Origin: Streptococcus australis
GTDB lineage: Bacteria > Bacillota > Bacilli > Lactobacillales > Streptococcaceae
Direction: 5' to 3'
DNA length: 34,248 bases
Assembly: GCF_019930045.1 (NCBI RefSeq)
Contig: NZ_JAHZQQ010000020.1
Location: 1-34,248 of the forward strand
Part shown: in pieces, positions 9,872-20,477 of the stretch
How positions within the stretch are numbered: position 1 is the first letter of the stretch
Layout: each line of letters starts with the position of its first letter
Translations under genes and position numbers: made by a program
The notes under the pieces: model-generated
Told to the model about the DNA's origin: nothing
The model's database searches: none
Seen by the model: only the letters and a program-made list of their open reading frames with translations

Positions 9872-9884
9872 GTGGTTAAACCAC
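9872..9884. promoter_or_regulatory. Palindrome in the fba leader
   Basis: GTGGTT and AACCAC form a perfect inverted repeat around one base, between the fba -10 box and the ribosome site. It could be a short RNA hairpin or an operator half-pair; no family is recognised. Confidence 0.35.
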
Positions 9885-9895
9885 TTACATTGTTT

Positions 9896-9924
9896 ATTTT
9901 ATCACTTTTTCATTGAAAATGCTA
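9896..9924 (-). promoter_or_regulatory. fba promoter (extended -10)
   Basis: TGATAAAAT gives an extended -10 (box at 9896-9901). The -35 position 17 nt away reads TAGCAT, a poor match, so the promoter depends on the extended -10. Confidence 0.55.
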
Positions 9925-9988
9925 GCTTTTCCTGAACCTTTAAAGCGTTTTCTTCTCTTTCAAGCATTCTTTCTGCTAAATGAACAAG

Positions 9989-10012
9989 AAAAAAGACAGC
10001 CGAAGCTGTCTT
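9989..10012 (-). terminator. tRNA-Leu terminator
   Basis: On the minus strand, AAGACAGC and GCTGTCTT pair around a TTCG loop and are followed by a T run, 11 nt past the tRNA. The stem is perfect with an extra-stable tetraloop. Confidence 0.88.
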
Positions 10013-10022
10013 GATTATCTGA

Positions 10023-10108
10023 TGCGGAGAGAGGGACTTGAACCCTCACGACCTAAAGCGGTCACAGGATCCTTAGTCCTGCGCGTCTGCCAATTCCGCC
10101 ATCCCCGC
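10023..10108 (-). tRNA. tRNA-Leu (anticodon AAG)
   Basis: This 86-nt class II tRNA has acceptor arms GCGGGGA and TCTCCGC with discriminator A. The anticodon stem CAGGA/TCCTG encloses the loop CTAAGGA, giving anticodon AAG (CUU codons, wider if A34 is deaminated). The long variable arm (GACC/GGTC) is typical of leucine tRNAs, and the T arm is GAGGG/CCCTC with TTCAAGT. CCA is not encoded. It is monocistronic, with its own promoter and terminator. Confidence 0.95.
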
Positions 10109-10124
10109 GATTGAGTACCTTACT

Positions 10125-10153
10125 AGTATATCAATCTTCTACTTTCTTGTCAA
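10125..10153 (-). promoter_or_regulatory. tRNA-Leu promoter
   Basis: TTGACA (10148-10153) and TATACT (10125-10130) are spaced by 17 nt, ending 16 nt before the tRNA. It is a near-consensus stable-RNA promoter. Confidence 0.88.
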
Positions 10154-10272
10154 GATTTTTTTCAAACTTTTTTCAAAGGTTGCAGATTTTCCCAAATCAG
10201 GAAAAGCCTTAGCAGCTTCACTTGTTTCTTCTGTTCGAATGAGGACATATCCCTATCACAGGAGGACTTCCT

Positions 10273-10968
10273 TTAAGGGACTGGAATTGCCTCACTGGTG
10301 GTAACCAGATATTTTTCAAATTCTAAATCAGGCATGTAAGAGGCCAAATCTTCCCTGATTCGATCGAGTGCTTCCAGTCGCATCTCTACAGATGTTGCTC
10401 GATTCCCCTGGATGATAAAGAGGGCATTGCGGGTAGTTTCCTCCATCTTATAGCGCTCACCATCTCTCACATCTAGCCAGGCAATAATACCCTCTTGATC
10501 TCGGTAGACCGGATCGGTTTCACTAACATGCTTTTCTGTTGATAAGATAGGCAAAAAGGTATCCTCTCTTTGACTAATCGTAAACTCGATTGGTTCCTGT
10601 ATCTTATCCAAATCATGCCCTCCGATGGCTAGAAAGGAACGAAGACATTCAACATTATAGATATCAATCACACTATTGATCGTCGGAAGGAAGCCACGGC
10701 TTTGGATATTCTTAATCAAAGCAAGAATAGTCGGCGGGTTCTTCTTAACACTACGTCCCACTTCCTTCAACAAGTCAATGTAGCCTTGTACAACTGCCTC
10801 CTCTTTCACCGAGCTGAGATCACAATTTAAGGCCCAAGCTTCCATCTCCTTCTTTTTAGATAAAAAATCTGCAGATAAGGGAGCTTGCGGATCCACCTGT
10901 TTGGCCACTCCGATTACAACTGTCTCAATCCCCAAATCCACCAAACTTTGATCAAGTATCCAGTCCAT
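10273..10968 (-). CDS. B3/B4 tRNA-binding domain protein
   Basis: Stand-alone 231-aa protein resembling the B3/B4 domain of phenylalanyl-tRNA synthetase beta subunit (COG3382 type). The central part shows the family pattern: SVIDIYNVECLRSFLAIGGH, then DLDKIQEPIEFTISQREDTF, then a conserved stretch around GIIAWLDVRDGERYKM and a C-terminal helix with NALFIIQGN. In the synthetase this domain edits mischarged tRNA; the free-standing form is presumed to act on aminoacyl-tRNA or a related substrate, but its substrate is not known to me. The gene is monocistronic with a good promoter at 11010-11038 and GGAGG before the ATG. No clear terminator follows. Confidence 0.75.
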   Translation of the reverse strand: MDWILDQSLVDLGIETVVIGVAKQVDPQAPLSADFLSKKKEMEAWALNCDLSSVKEEAVVQGYIDLLKEVGRSVKKNPPTILALIKNIQSRGFLPTINSVIDIYNVECLRSFLAIGGHDLDKIQEPIEFTISQREDTFLPILSTEKHVSETDPVYRDQEGIIAWLDVRDGERYKMEETTRNALFIIQGNRATSVEMRLEALDRIREDLASYMPDLEFEKYLVTTSEAIPVP

Positions 10969-11009
10969 ATCCCCTTCCTCCTTCTACATTACATCAGTCT
11001 TACACCCTT

Positions 11010-11038
11010 ATTATACTCCTCCTTGAAGCTTCTTTCAA
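11010..11038 (-). promoter_or_regulatory. Promoter of the B3/B4 protein gene
   Basis: TTGAAA (11033-11038) and TATAAT (11010-11015) are separated by 17 nt. The expected start lies about 35 nt before the ATG. Confidence 0.78.
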
Positions 11039-11044
11039 GTAAAG

Positions 11045-11228
11045 AAAGAGAGTGGGACAGAAATCGGTAATTCGTTAGAATTCGATTTCGTCGTCCAACC
11101 TCCGCACAGTTGAGTAGGGCTATAAAAGCTGATGAAATCAGCGTAGTAGAGCCCACTCAACCACTGCGTCTTGCTCGACAATCCAAATAAACATAGAAAG
11201 AGGCTAGGAATTTTGTCCCAGCCTCTTT
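11045..11228. repeat. 184-bp structured intergenic repeat with paired ends
   Basis: The ends AAAGAGAGTGGGACAGAAA (11045-11063) and TTTTGTCCCAGCCTCTTT (11211-11228) are imperfect inverted repeats. Inside are a two-tier hairpin (GAAATCG, GT, AATTC, loop, GAATT, CGATTTC), and a branched stem (CGCACAGTTGAGT with ACTCAACCACTGCG) enclosing GGGCT/GAGCCC and GCTGAT/ATCAGC. It has no coding potential. The same scaffold recurs in the array at 19978-20470, so this is a dispersed repeat family. Confidence 0.7.
11197..11228 (-). terminator. rpoE terminator
   Basis: AAAGAGGCT and AGCCTCTTT form a perfect 9-bp stem just past the rpoE stop, with a modest T-rich tail on the minus strand. The same arm could instead pair with the far end of the 184-bp repeat. 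Confidence 0.65.
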
Positions 11229-11231
11229 GGA

Positions 11232-11810
11232 TTATTCTTCTTCTTCGTAAGACTCTTCTTCGTCTTCTTCGTCACTTAACTCAACTTCCTCATCCAACTC
11301 ATCTGGTGAGATTTCATTAATTTCAGCATCATAGGCTTCCACTTCATCCTTCTCATCTTCTGGGTTTTCATCATCGTAAGTAAGCGCTGGATCTGCTTCG
11401 TAGACATCTTCGTCTTCTGGATCATCCGCATTGTAATCGATCGCGTCTTCGTCACCATCCATAAAGGCGTTGACACGTTTTTTCTTACGTTTTTTAGGTT
11501 CTTCGTCTTCATCTGTTTCTTCAAGAGCGATGATTTCTTCATCTACCTCATCGATTGCATACCATGAGCGAAGTCCCCATTTATTATCCCCTAGTGGGAT
11601 AAAGCTTCCATCCACATTCAATTCCGTATAGAATAATGGAAGAGCTTCACGAATTTCACTGTTTGATTTTTCGAGGTAGTTTTGAATTTCATTGACCAGG
11701 TCATTGAAATACATTTCATGATCACGGCCACGTGACTCCAAAATCGCACGGGCTACTTCAATCATTGAAAGTTCACTTTTTTCTTGTCCAACAAATACTT
11801 CTAATTCCAA
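11232..11810 (-). CDS. rpoE: RNA polymerase delta subunit
   Basis: Delta subunit of Gram-positive RNA polymerase, which speeds enzyme recycling and affects promoter selectivity. It is 192 aa. The folded N-terminal domain (about residues 1-95) includes [20 protein letters not shown] and the WGLRSWYA motif. A short basic patch (KKRKKKR, near 107) follows, and then a very acidic, disordered tail to the C-terminus. The start is a TTG: AAGGAG is placed 7 nt upstream and [13 protein letters not shown] is the conserved beginning, whereas the next Met is residue 16. Its repeated GAA/GAT codons create long out-of-frame ORFs that are not genes. Confidence 0.95.
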   Translation of the reverse strand: MELEVFVGQEKSELSMIEVARAILESRGRDHEMYFNDLVNEIQNYLEKSNSEIREALPLFYTELNVDGSFIPLGDNKWGLRSWYAIDEVDEEIIALEETDEDEEPKKRKKKRVNAFMDGDEDAIDYNADDPEDEDVYEADPALTYDDENPEDEKDEVEAYDAEINEISPDELDEEVELSDEEDEEESYEEEE

Positions 11811-11901
11811 GGTAGATCTCCTTCATTTTTATCTCAAGGCAACACTCTTTTTCATTAAAAAAGAGGATACCCCTAGAATACATCATTTATCGTTACACTC
11901 T

Positions 11902-11930
11902 ATTGTACGATAATTTCCCCCTTTCGTCAA
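11902..11930 (-). promoter_or_regulatory. rpoE promoter
   Basis: TTGACG (11925-11930) and TACAAT (11902-11907) with 17 nt between them, about 90 nt upstream of the TTG start. Confidence 0.78.
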
Positions 11931-11952
11931 AGGAAAATTCCGCGCCAATAAG

Positions 11953-11992
11953 AAGAGAAAAGCCGGGACACATGGCCTCAGCTTTTCCTCTT
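11953..11992 (-). terminator. tig terminator
   Basis: On the minus strand, AAGAGGAAAAGCTG pairs with CGGCTTTTCTCTT around a 13-nt loop. A second perfect palindrome, TTCCATCATGATGGAA, lies between this and the tig stop (12002-12017). Confidence 0.7.
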
Positions 11993-12027
11993 ATGACTTC
12001 TTTCCATCATGATGGAAGATCATCTTT

Positions 12028-13311
12028 TTATTTTACTTTCGCAGTGCTTGTGATCACTTCAACAGCTTTCTTCACAGCGATATCGTGTTTCAACATTTCT
12101 GGTGAAAGCAAGCTACGAACTTGTTCAACTGGCATGTTGTAGTCTGCTGCCAATTGTTCGATTTCAGCAGTTACTTCTTCATCAGTTGCTTCGAAGCCTT
12201 CTGCTTTAGCAACTGCTTCTACGACAAGGTTTGTCTTAGTACGTGCTGCTGCGTCTGCTTCATATTGTTTGTGAAGATCTTCTTGAGTTGTTCCAGTGAT
12301 TTGGAAGTACATGTCTGGAGAGATTCCTTGACGTTGCATGTTTCCAAGGAATTCATTTACAGCACGGTGTACTTCTTCATGAATCATTTCTTCTGGAAGG
12401 TCAACGATTTCTGCGTTTTCTACTGCAAGGTCAATCGCTGCTGACTCAACTGCATCTTTGTAAGCTTCTTCTTTCGCTTCAGCCAACTCTTTGCGGTATT
12501 TTTCTTTCAATTCAGCAAGAGTTTCAACTTCTTCATCGATGTCTTTTGCCAATTCATCGTCAAGAGCTGGTACTTCTTTTGCTTTTACTTCGTGGATAGT
12601 TGTCACGAATTTTGCTTCTTTACCTGCAAGGTCAGTTGCTTGGTAGTTTTCTGGGAAAGTTACGATGACATCAACTGTTTCACCAGCTGAGTGTCCAACC
12701 AATTGGTCTTCGAAACCTGGGATGAATTGACCTGAACCAAGTCCAAGTGAGAAGTTATCTCCTTTTCCTCCGTCAAACTCAACACCGTCAACAGAACCTA
12801 CAAAGTCGATCACCACTGTATCACCTTCAGCTGCTGGTCCTTCTTTGATTACCAATTCAGCCAAGTTGTTGCGTTCGCGTTCGATACGTGCATCTACATC
12901 TTCATCTGTTACTTCTTTAGAAACTTCTACAGATACTTCAAGGTCTTTGTAAGCACCCAATTTTACTTCTGGTTTTGTAACAACATTTGCTGTCAATGTC
13001 CAATCTTGACCTTTTTCCATTGATACAACGTCAAAAGTTGGTTGAGCAACTACTTCAAGTCCTGCTTCTTTTACTGCTGCTTCATAAGCTGCTGGAAGAA
13101 GATCGTTCAAAGCATCTTGATAAAGTGATTCTTCACCAAAACGTTGGTTGAAGATCGGACGTGGAAGGTGACCTTTACGGAATCCTGGTACGTTCAAGTT
13201 TTTCTTAACAGACTCAAACACGCGGTCTAAAGCTGGTTTAATTTGGTCTTGACTGATGGTAAAAGTCAATACTCCGCGGTTTGTTTCTTTGTTTTCAAAT
13301 GATACAGACAT
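12028..13311 (-). CDS. tig: Trigger factor (ribosome-associated chaperone)
   Basis: Peptidyl-prolyl isomerase and chaperone that binds ribosomal protein L23 at the exit tunnel and shields nascent chains. It is 427 aa, full length. The N-terminal domain carries the ribosome-binding signature GFRKG at residues 43-47. An FKBP-type isomerase domain covers about 160-250 ([14 protein letters not shown] ... [16 protein letters not shown]). The rest is the helical chaperone domain with high Glu/Lys content. AAGGAG precedes the ATG. The gene is monocistronic with its own promoter and terminator, followed by rpoE. Codon use is strongly biased, as expected for an abundant protein. Confidence 0.97.
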   Translation of the reverse strand: MSVSFENKETNRGVLTFTISQDQIKPALDRVFESVKKNLNVPGFRKGHLPRPIFNQRFGEESLYQDALNDLLPAAYEAAVKEAGLEVVAQPTFDVVSMEKGQDWTLTANVVTKPEVKLGAYKDLEVSVEVSKEVTDEDVDARIERERNNLAELVIKEGPAAEGDTVVIDFVGSVDGVEFDGGKGDNFSLGLGSGQFIPGFEDQLVGHSAGETVDVIVTFPENYQATDLAGKEAKFVTTIHEVKAKEVPALDDELAKDIDEEVETLAELKEKYRKELAEAKEEAYKDAVESAAIDLAVENAEIVDLPEEMIHEEVHRAVNEFLGNMQRQGISPDMYFQITGTTQEDLHKQYEADAAARTKTNLVVEAVAKAEGFEATDEEVTAEIEQLAADYNMPVEQVRSLLSPEMLKHDIAVKKAVEVITSTAKVK

Positions 13312-13348
13312 TCTGTCTCTCCTTAAAATAATATAGTCATTCCTAATA

Positions 13349-13376
13349 ATTTTACCATAAAACTTCGAAAATGCAA
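13349..13376 (-). promoter_or_regulatory. tig promoter
   Basis: TGGTAAAAT is an extended -10 (box 13349-13354); TTGCAT (13371-13376) is 16 nt upstream. Confidence 0.65.
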
Positions 13377-13491
13377 GTTTTTGGGCATCCTGGTTTTGTG
13401 AAAACTGCTTCTTTTTAGAGAAATTTTATTGGCGTTTCTGGAGACCAAAAGACTAAAAATCTCTTTCCTATCTCAAAAACTGTCCCGGAAT

Positions 13492-13520
13492 AAAAAAACT
13501 AGTCCATGCCTGAACTAGTT
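13492..13520 (-). terminator. Terminator of the truA-ywlG operon
   Basis: On the minus strand, AACTAGT and ACTAGTT pair around a 10-nt loop and run into seven T, 9 nt past the last stop. Confidence 0.85.
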
Positions 13521-13529
13521 TCCTTCCTA

Positions 13530-14093
13530 TTAGGACTTCCGAAGCGGATCTTCTTGATAAGTAGCACGCGCCCCACCGATCAACTTGGGACGACTGGCTA
13601 GAGCTGTCACATGCGCGCCACCTAGTTCTTTCAAGACAGGGCGAACGGGTACTTGCACATGCTTGACATGCATCCCTATAGAAGTATCCCCGATATCCAA
13701 ACCAGCCTGGGCTGTGATGTATTCCACTTCGACAGGGTCTTTCATATAACCAAAGGCAGCCAACTGACCGGCACCCCCCGCATGGAGGCTCGGCAGTACA
13801 TTGACGATTTCTAAGTCTTTCTTTTCTGCCAGTTCGCGTTCGACCACCAAGGCTCGGTTAAGATGCTCACATCCTTGGACAGCTAAGTAAATCCCTTTGG
13901 GAGTCAGGGTATCCAAGATGGTTTTCACAATGGCTTGCCCAATCTCCAGGCTTGAGTTCTTACCAATACTGCCACCAGCCACTTCACTAGTTGATAGTCC
14001 TAGTACAAGAATTTGCCCCTGACGCAGATTAGCCTTGGATAAAAGATCCAGCAAAATCTCCTGGGTTTCTCTTTTTAATTGCTCTAACTCCAT
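13530..14093 (-). CDS. TIGR01440/DUF436 family protein (YwlG-like)
   Basis: Conserved 187-aa protein of the YwlG/TIGR01440 family, whose function is not established. Recognisable family features are [20 protein letters not shown] near residues 30-50, [17 protein letters not shown] (about 90-106), a glycine-rich [15 protein letters not shown], and [22 protein letters not shown]. The first two look like a nucleotide- or thiol-type active site, but no reaction is known to me. It is the last gene of the truA operon, starting 3 nt after the stop of the ECF S component, which suggests a link to cofactor salvage only by position. Confidence 0.85.
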   Translation of the reverse strand: MELEQLKRETQEILLDLLSKANLRQGQILVLGLSTSEVAGGSIGKNSSLEIGQAIVKTILDTLTPKGIYLAVQGCEHLNRALVVERELAEKKDLEIVNVLPSLHAGGAGQLAAFGYMKDPVEVEYITAQAGLDIGDTSIGMHVKHVQVPVRPVLKELGGAHVTALASRPKLIGGARATYQEDPLRKS

Positions 14094-14096
14094 CTT

Positions 14097-14567
14097 CTAA
14101 TTTCCCTTCTTTGGTAAGAAATGATACAGAGCATATCCCAGAGCCATCCCAACGAAGTTTTGAACCAGATTATGAGGAATCTCTTCAATGGCCGCTACCC
14201 AGGTATTTCCTAAAAAGAGCGCTGATGCCAGGGCATAGCCGCCTACCATGATAACCGTTCCTAGAAGCAGACCGATGTAACGGGCTTTTCCTTTAAAGCC
14301 AGCAAAGTAGCCTTGAGCTCCGTGGAAAAGGAGACTAAAGAACATCCATTGAGGATAGCCAGAAAGGAGGTCTAAGAGAAAGGCACCAAGACCACCGACC
14401 ACTGCTCCTTCTTTGCGCCCCAGATAAAAGGCGGTAAAATAAACGCCTAAATCCAGCAAGGTCACCATCCCGGTTGGAGTTGGCAACTTGGTGTAATAGC
14501 CTAGCACAACTGTCAAGGCGGTTAAAATGGCTAAATGCGCGATTACTTGGGTACGTTTATTGGTCAT
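14097..14567 (-). CDS. ECF transporter S component (vitamin precursor uptake)
   Basis: Integral membrane substrate-binding (S) subunit of an energy-coupling-factor transporter, 156 aa with five to six hydrophobic segments (AHLAILTALTVVLGYY, TLLDLGVYFTAFYLG, AVVGGLGAFLLDLLSGYP, ARYIGLLLGTVIMVGGYALA, FVGMALGYALYHF). No ATPase or T component is encoded here, so it must share the EcfAA'T module from elsewhere. Its start overlaps the end of the ThiD-type kinase by 11 nt, which suggests that the kinase traps what this subunit imports: pyridoxine-type vitamers or hydroxymethylpyrimidine. The exact substrate cannot be read from the sequence. Confidence 0.8.
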   Translation of the reverse strand: MTNKRTQVIAHLAILTALTVVLGYYTKLPTPTGMVTLLDLGVYFTAFYLGRKEGAVVGGLGAFLLDLLSGYPQWMFFSLLFHGAQGYFAGFKGKARYIGLLLGTVIMVGGYALASALFLGNTWVAAIEEIPHNLVQNFVGMALGYALYHFLPKKGN

Positions 14568-15318
14568 ATTGAACTACTCCATATTGATCTGATTTTTGAA
14601 TGGCTTGGTAGACGAACGCTTTTGAAGCCTTAACAGCTTCTAAGGTTGTCTTCCCTTGGACTAACTGGCTTGCAATACTAGAGGCAAAGGTACAACCAGC
14701 TCCTGTATTATTCTTTTCTAAAATGTCTTCTTCGAAGACCGTAAAGTCTTGGCCGTCATAAAAGACATCGATGGCTTTTTCCTTGTTGAGGCGGTTGCCC
14801 CCTTTGACCACGACAGTGGCTGCTCCCAATTCATTGAGCTTGCGAGCTGCCTCCTTCATATCGTCGAGCGATTGAATCTTGCTTTGAGTCAAGATCTCAG
14901 CTTCTGGTAGGTTTGGCGTGATGATGGTCACATAAGGGAAGAACTTGATCAATTCATCTCGAAGGGCTGATACTTCCACGTCATGGGTTTCCTTGCAGAC
15001 CAAGACGGGGTCTAGTACCACGGGGATCTCCGCATGGGCTTTGACATAGTCCAAGGCTAAATCTGCCACTTCAACATTTGGCAAGAGGCCGAGCTTAATA
15101 GCAGAGAAAGGAACATCCTTGAGAGAGTTGAGCTGTTGAGCAAAGGTTGTCGGATCCACCGGAATCACTTCAAAACCGTTCTCCGTCATAGCGGTCAAAC
15201 AAGTCACCGCTACAAAGCCATGCTGTTTGTTGGTTGTATAGGTCGCAAGGTCTGCGTGAAGACCTCCCCCACTAAAAATATCATTTCCTGAAATAGCTAG
15301 AATCAATTCATTACTCAT
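14557..15318 (-). CDS. thiD: ThiD-family hydroxymethylpyrimidine / pyridoxine kinase
   Basis: Ribokinase-fold kinase of 253 aa. The N-terminal substrate loop reads [19 protein letters not shown], aligned with the ThiD/PdxK pattern but with NDIF where classic ThiD has SDPS or SDSS. The C-terminal ATP/anion-hole motif is [12 protein letters not shown]. Classic ThiD phosphorylates hydroxymethylpyrimidine twice for thiamine; some Gram-positive relatives phosphorylate pyridoxine-type vitamers instead. No other thiamine gene is nearby and the next gene is an ECF S component, so vitamer salvage is likely but the substrate is open (pdxK would be the alternative symbol). It overlaps truA by 8 nt and the S component by 11 nt. 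Confidence 0.78.
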   Translation of the reverse strand: MSNELILAISGNDIFSGGGLHADLATYTTNKQHGFVAVTCLTAMTENGFEVIPVDPTTFAQQLNSLKDVPFSAIKLGLLPNVEVADLALDYVKAHAEIPVVLDPVLVCKETHDVEVSALRDELIKFFPYVTIITPNLPEAEILTQSKIQSLDDMKEAARKLNELGAATVVVKGGNRLNKEKAIDVFYDGQDFTVFEEDILEKNNTGAGCTFASSIASQLVQGKTTLEAVKASKAFVYQAIQKSDQYGVVQYDQ

Positions 15319-16057
15319 AACGGATCTCCTTTAAATATAAGCCATTTGGCGCTGCTGTAGGACCTGCTAGATTGCGATCCTTCTTTTCTAAAATCAGATC
15401 GATCTGCTCTATCGGCATCCGATCATTTCCGATCTTCAACAAAGTTCCCACCATATTGCGGATTTGCTTGTAGAGGAAACCATTGCCCGAAAAGGTAAAG
15501 AGAAGACGATGATTTGCCACGTCCTCGACCAAGCGAGCCTCTGTAATCGTGCGAACCTTGTCTTCCACACTGGTACCCGAAGCTGTAAAACCGGTGAAAT
15601 CATGGGTTCCCTCCAACTTTTGGATGGCTGCTTGCATCTTTTCCACATCCAAGGGATAGGGATAGTGGGTAGCATAGTGACGCATCATGGGATTCTTGGG
15701 ACGACCATAATCCACGATAAATTCATAGGTCTTGCTGTGCTTCTGGTAGCGTGAATGAAAGTCCTCGGGCACTTGCTCCACCCGGATAAAGTCAATATCC
15801 TCTGGGGTTTGGGTATCGAGGGCAAAACGGAGCTTCTCCTCGTCCCGTGGCTGGGGGAGATCAAAGTGGATGACCTGTCCAAGGGCATGGACACCTGCAT
15901 CCGTCCGGCCCGCTCCATGGATGGTCACAGGATTTCCTTGATTGAGACGCATCAAGGTCTTCTCGATTTCTTCTTGCACACTACGGGCATGCGGTTGGCG
16001 TTGGAAACCCGCAAATAGAGTTCCATCGTAAGAAATAGTTGCTTTGTATCGTGTCAT
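15311..16057 (-). CDS. truA: tRNA pseudouridine synthase A
   Basis: Converts uridines 38-40 in the anticodon arm of many tRNAs to pseudouridine. It is 248 aa. The catalytic aspartate is Asp53 in [14 protein letters not shown], and the opening [19 protein letters not shown] is the family's first conserved block, which fixes the start. [18 protein letters not shown] is the C-terminal signature. It leads a four-gene operon with overlaps or tiny gaps. No Shine-Dalgarno is present: the -10 box ends only 6 nt before the ATG, so the message is probably leaderless. Confidence 0.96.
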   Translation of the reverse strand: MTRYKATISYDGTLFAGFQRQPHARSVQEEIEKTLMRLNQGNPVTIHGAGRTDAGVHALGQVIHFDLPQPRDEEKLRFALDTQTPEDIDFIRVEQVPEDFHSRYQKHSKTYEFIVDYGRPKNPMMRHYATHYPYPLDVEKMQAAIQKLEGTHDFTGFTASGTSVEDKVRTITEARLVEDVANHRLLFTFSGNGFLYKQIRNMVGTLLKIGNDRMPIEQIDLILEKKDRNLAGPTAAPNGLYLKEIRYE

Positions 16058-16063
16058 GTTTTT

Positions 16064-16092
16064 ATTTTATCAAGTTCATCCAAGCTGAACAA
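16064..16092 (-). promoter_or_regulatory. truA operon promoter, predicted leaderless
   Basis: TAAAAT (16064-16069) is 17 nt from TTGTTC (16087-16092). The -10 box is 6 nt from the truA ATG, placing the start point at or next to the A of the start codon. Confidence 0.6.
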
Positions 16093-16132
16093 GGCGGAAA
16101 AGAGAGAACTGTCCGGGTACAGTTTCCGAGAC

Positions 16133-16188
16133 AAAAAAAGAACCAAGTCTTTCCTTTTCCATCTCTAGAAAATAGAAAGACTTAGTTC
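16133..16188 (-). terminator. strH terminator
   Basis: On the minus strand, GAACTAAGTCTTTC pairs fully with GAAAGACTTGGTTC (one G-U) and is followed by seven T, 14 nt past the strH stop. A smaller hairpin, AACTGT/ACAGTT, follows at 16107-16124. Confidence 0.88.
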
Positions 16189-16202
16189 AATCGGGGGGCT
16201 GA

Positions 16203-19772
<3,570 letters not shown>

Positions 19773-19787
19773 CTAAAATTTGTTGTG

Positions 19788-19801
19788 TGTAAACGCTTAC
19801 T
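19788..19801. promoter_or_regulatory. cre (CcpA) site at strH
   Basis: TGTAAACGCTTACT matches the core cre consensus TGNAANCGNWNNCW at every position. It covers the predicted transcription start of strH, so glucose-linked CcpA repression is expected. Confidence 0.75.
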
Positions 19802-19804
19802 TCC

Positions 19805-19833
19805 AGTCTATCTAGAAAGTAAGCCCTCGTCAA
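19805..19833 (-). promoter_or_regulatory. strH promoter
   Basis: TTGACG (19828-19833) and TAGACT (19805-19810) are 17 nt apart. An 8-bp inverted repeat, GCTTACTT (19795-19802) with AAGTAAGC (19817-19824), straddles the -10 box and shares bases with the cre, possibly a second operator. Confidence 0.7.
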
Positions 19834-19912
19834 GGCTTCTTTGAAAGGTTCTTTAATTAAGAGAAGAAGCTATAAAATTTTATCCCTATATTTCATTAAA
19901 ACTAGCTGACAC

Positions 19913-19947
19913 AAAAAAAGAGCTTGGTCGTTAAAACCAAACTCTTT
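19913..19947 (-). terminator. Terminator downstream of the repeat array (pepS side)
   Basis: On the minus strand, AAAGAGTTTGGT and ACCAAGCTCTTT pair with one mismatch and are followed by a T run. It is the first strong unidirectional terminator after pepS, so the repeat array probably forms part of the pepS 3' untranslated RNA unless the internal hairpins stop transcription earlier. Confidence 0.75.
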
Positions 19948-19977
19948 ATTGATGTATTCTAAAAACAAACGCTCTTA

Positions 19978-20470
19978 GTTGCTCATTTCCGTCTCTCGGC
20001 ACAGTGGTTGATGCCCCAAAACACTGTTTTGAGGTGACAGATAGGGATTGCGGAGCAAGGCCCTTCCTAATCAACTGGGCGGGGGTACTAAAAAGGTTCT
20101 GTGGACCTCTTTTGCCCGAGCTTTGAATCCAAAAAGCGAAGTAGAAATCAAACCCTTCGAGTTACTGATTTCTGTCTCTCGGCACAGTGGTTGATGGCCC
20201 AAAACACTGTTTTGAGGTGGCAGATAGGGATTGCGGAGCAAGGCCCTTCCTAATCAACTGTGCGGGGGTACTAAAAAGGTCCTGTGGACCTTTTTTGCCC
20301 GAGCATTGAATCCAAAAAGCGAGGTAGAAATCAAGACTACGTCTACCGATTTCTGTCTCTTGGCGCAGTGGTTGATTGGAACTACTCCTACCTGCAGTAC
20401 TCGTACTTCCTAATCAACTGTGCGGGGGCAAAACTACGAAATCAAACTCTTCGAGTTACTGATTTCTGTT
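19978..20470. repeat. Tandem array of three ~180-bp structured repeats
   Basis: The 714-bp gap between strH and pepS holds this array and no credible gene. Units are 19978-20160 (183 bp), 20161-20340 (180 bp, very similar to the first) and 20341-20454 (114 bp, different centre), plus the first 16 bases of a fourth. Each unit carries a long stem (GCACAG...TTGAT with ATCAACTGTGC). The unit junctions carry a GAAATC/GATTTC hairpin whose inner stem differs at each junction but stays paired. The first two units also contain CAAAACA/TGTTTTG and a terminator-like AAAAAGGTCC/GGACCTTTTT, perfect in the second. The same scaffold occurs at 11045-11228. Confidence 0.85.
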
Positions 20471-20477
20471 TTGATCC

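Noticed and set aside
11276..11542. Met/Lys/Thr-rich ORF inside rpoE
   Set aside because: Out-of-frame reading of the GAA/GAT-rich acidic tail.
12002..12017. Operator palindrome between tig and rpoE
   Set aside because: The perfect palindrome lies between the tig stop and its terminator, so it more likely forms part of the 3' RNA structure.
19978..20470. CRISPR array
   Set aside because: Units are about 180 bp with no short repeat/spacer alternation and no cas genes.
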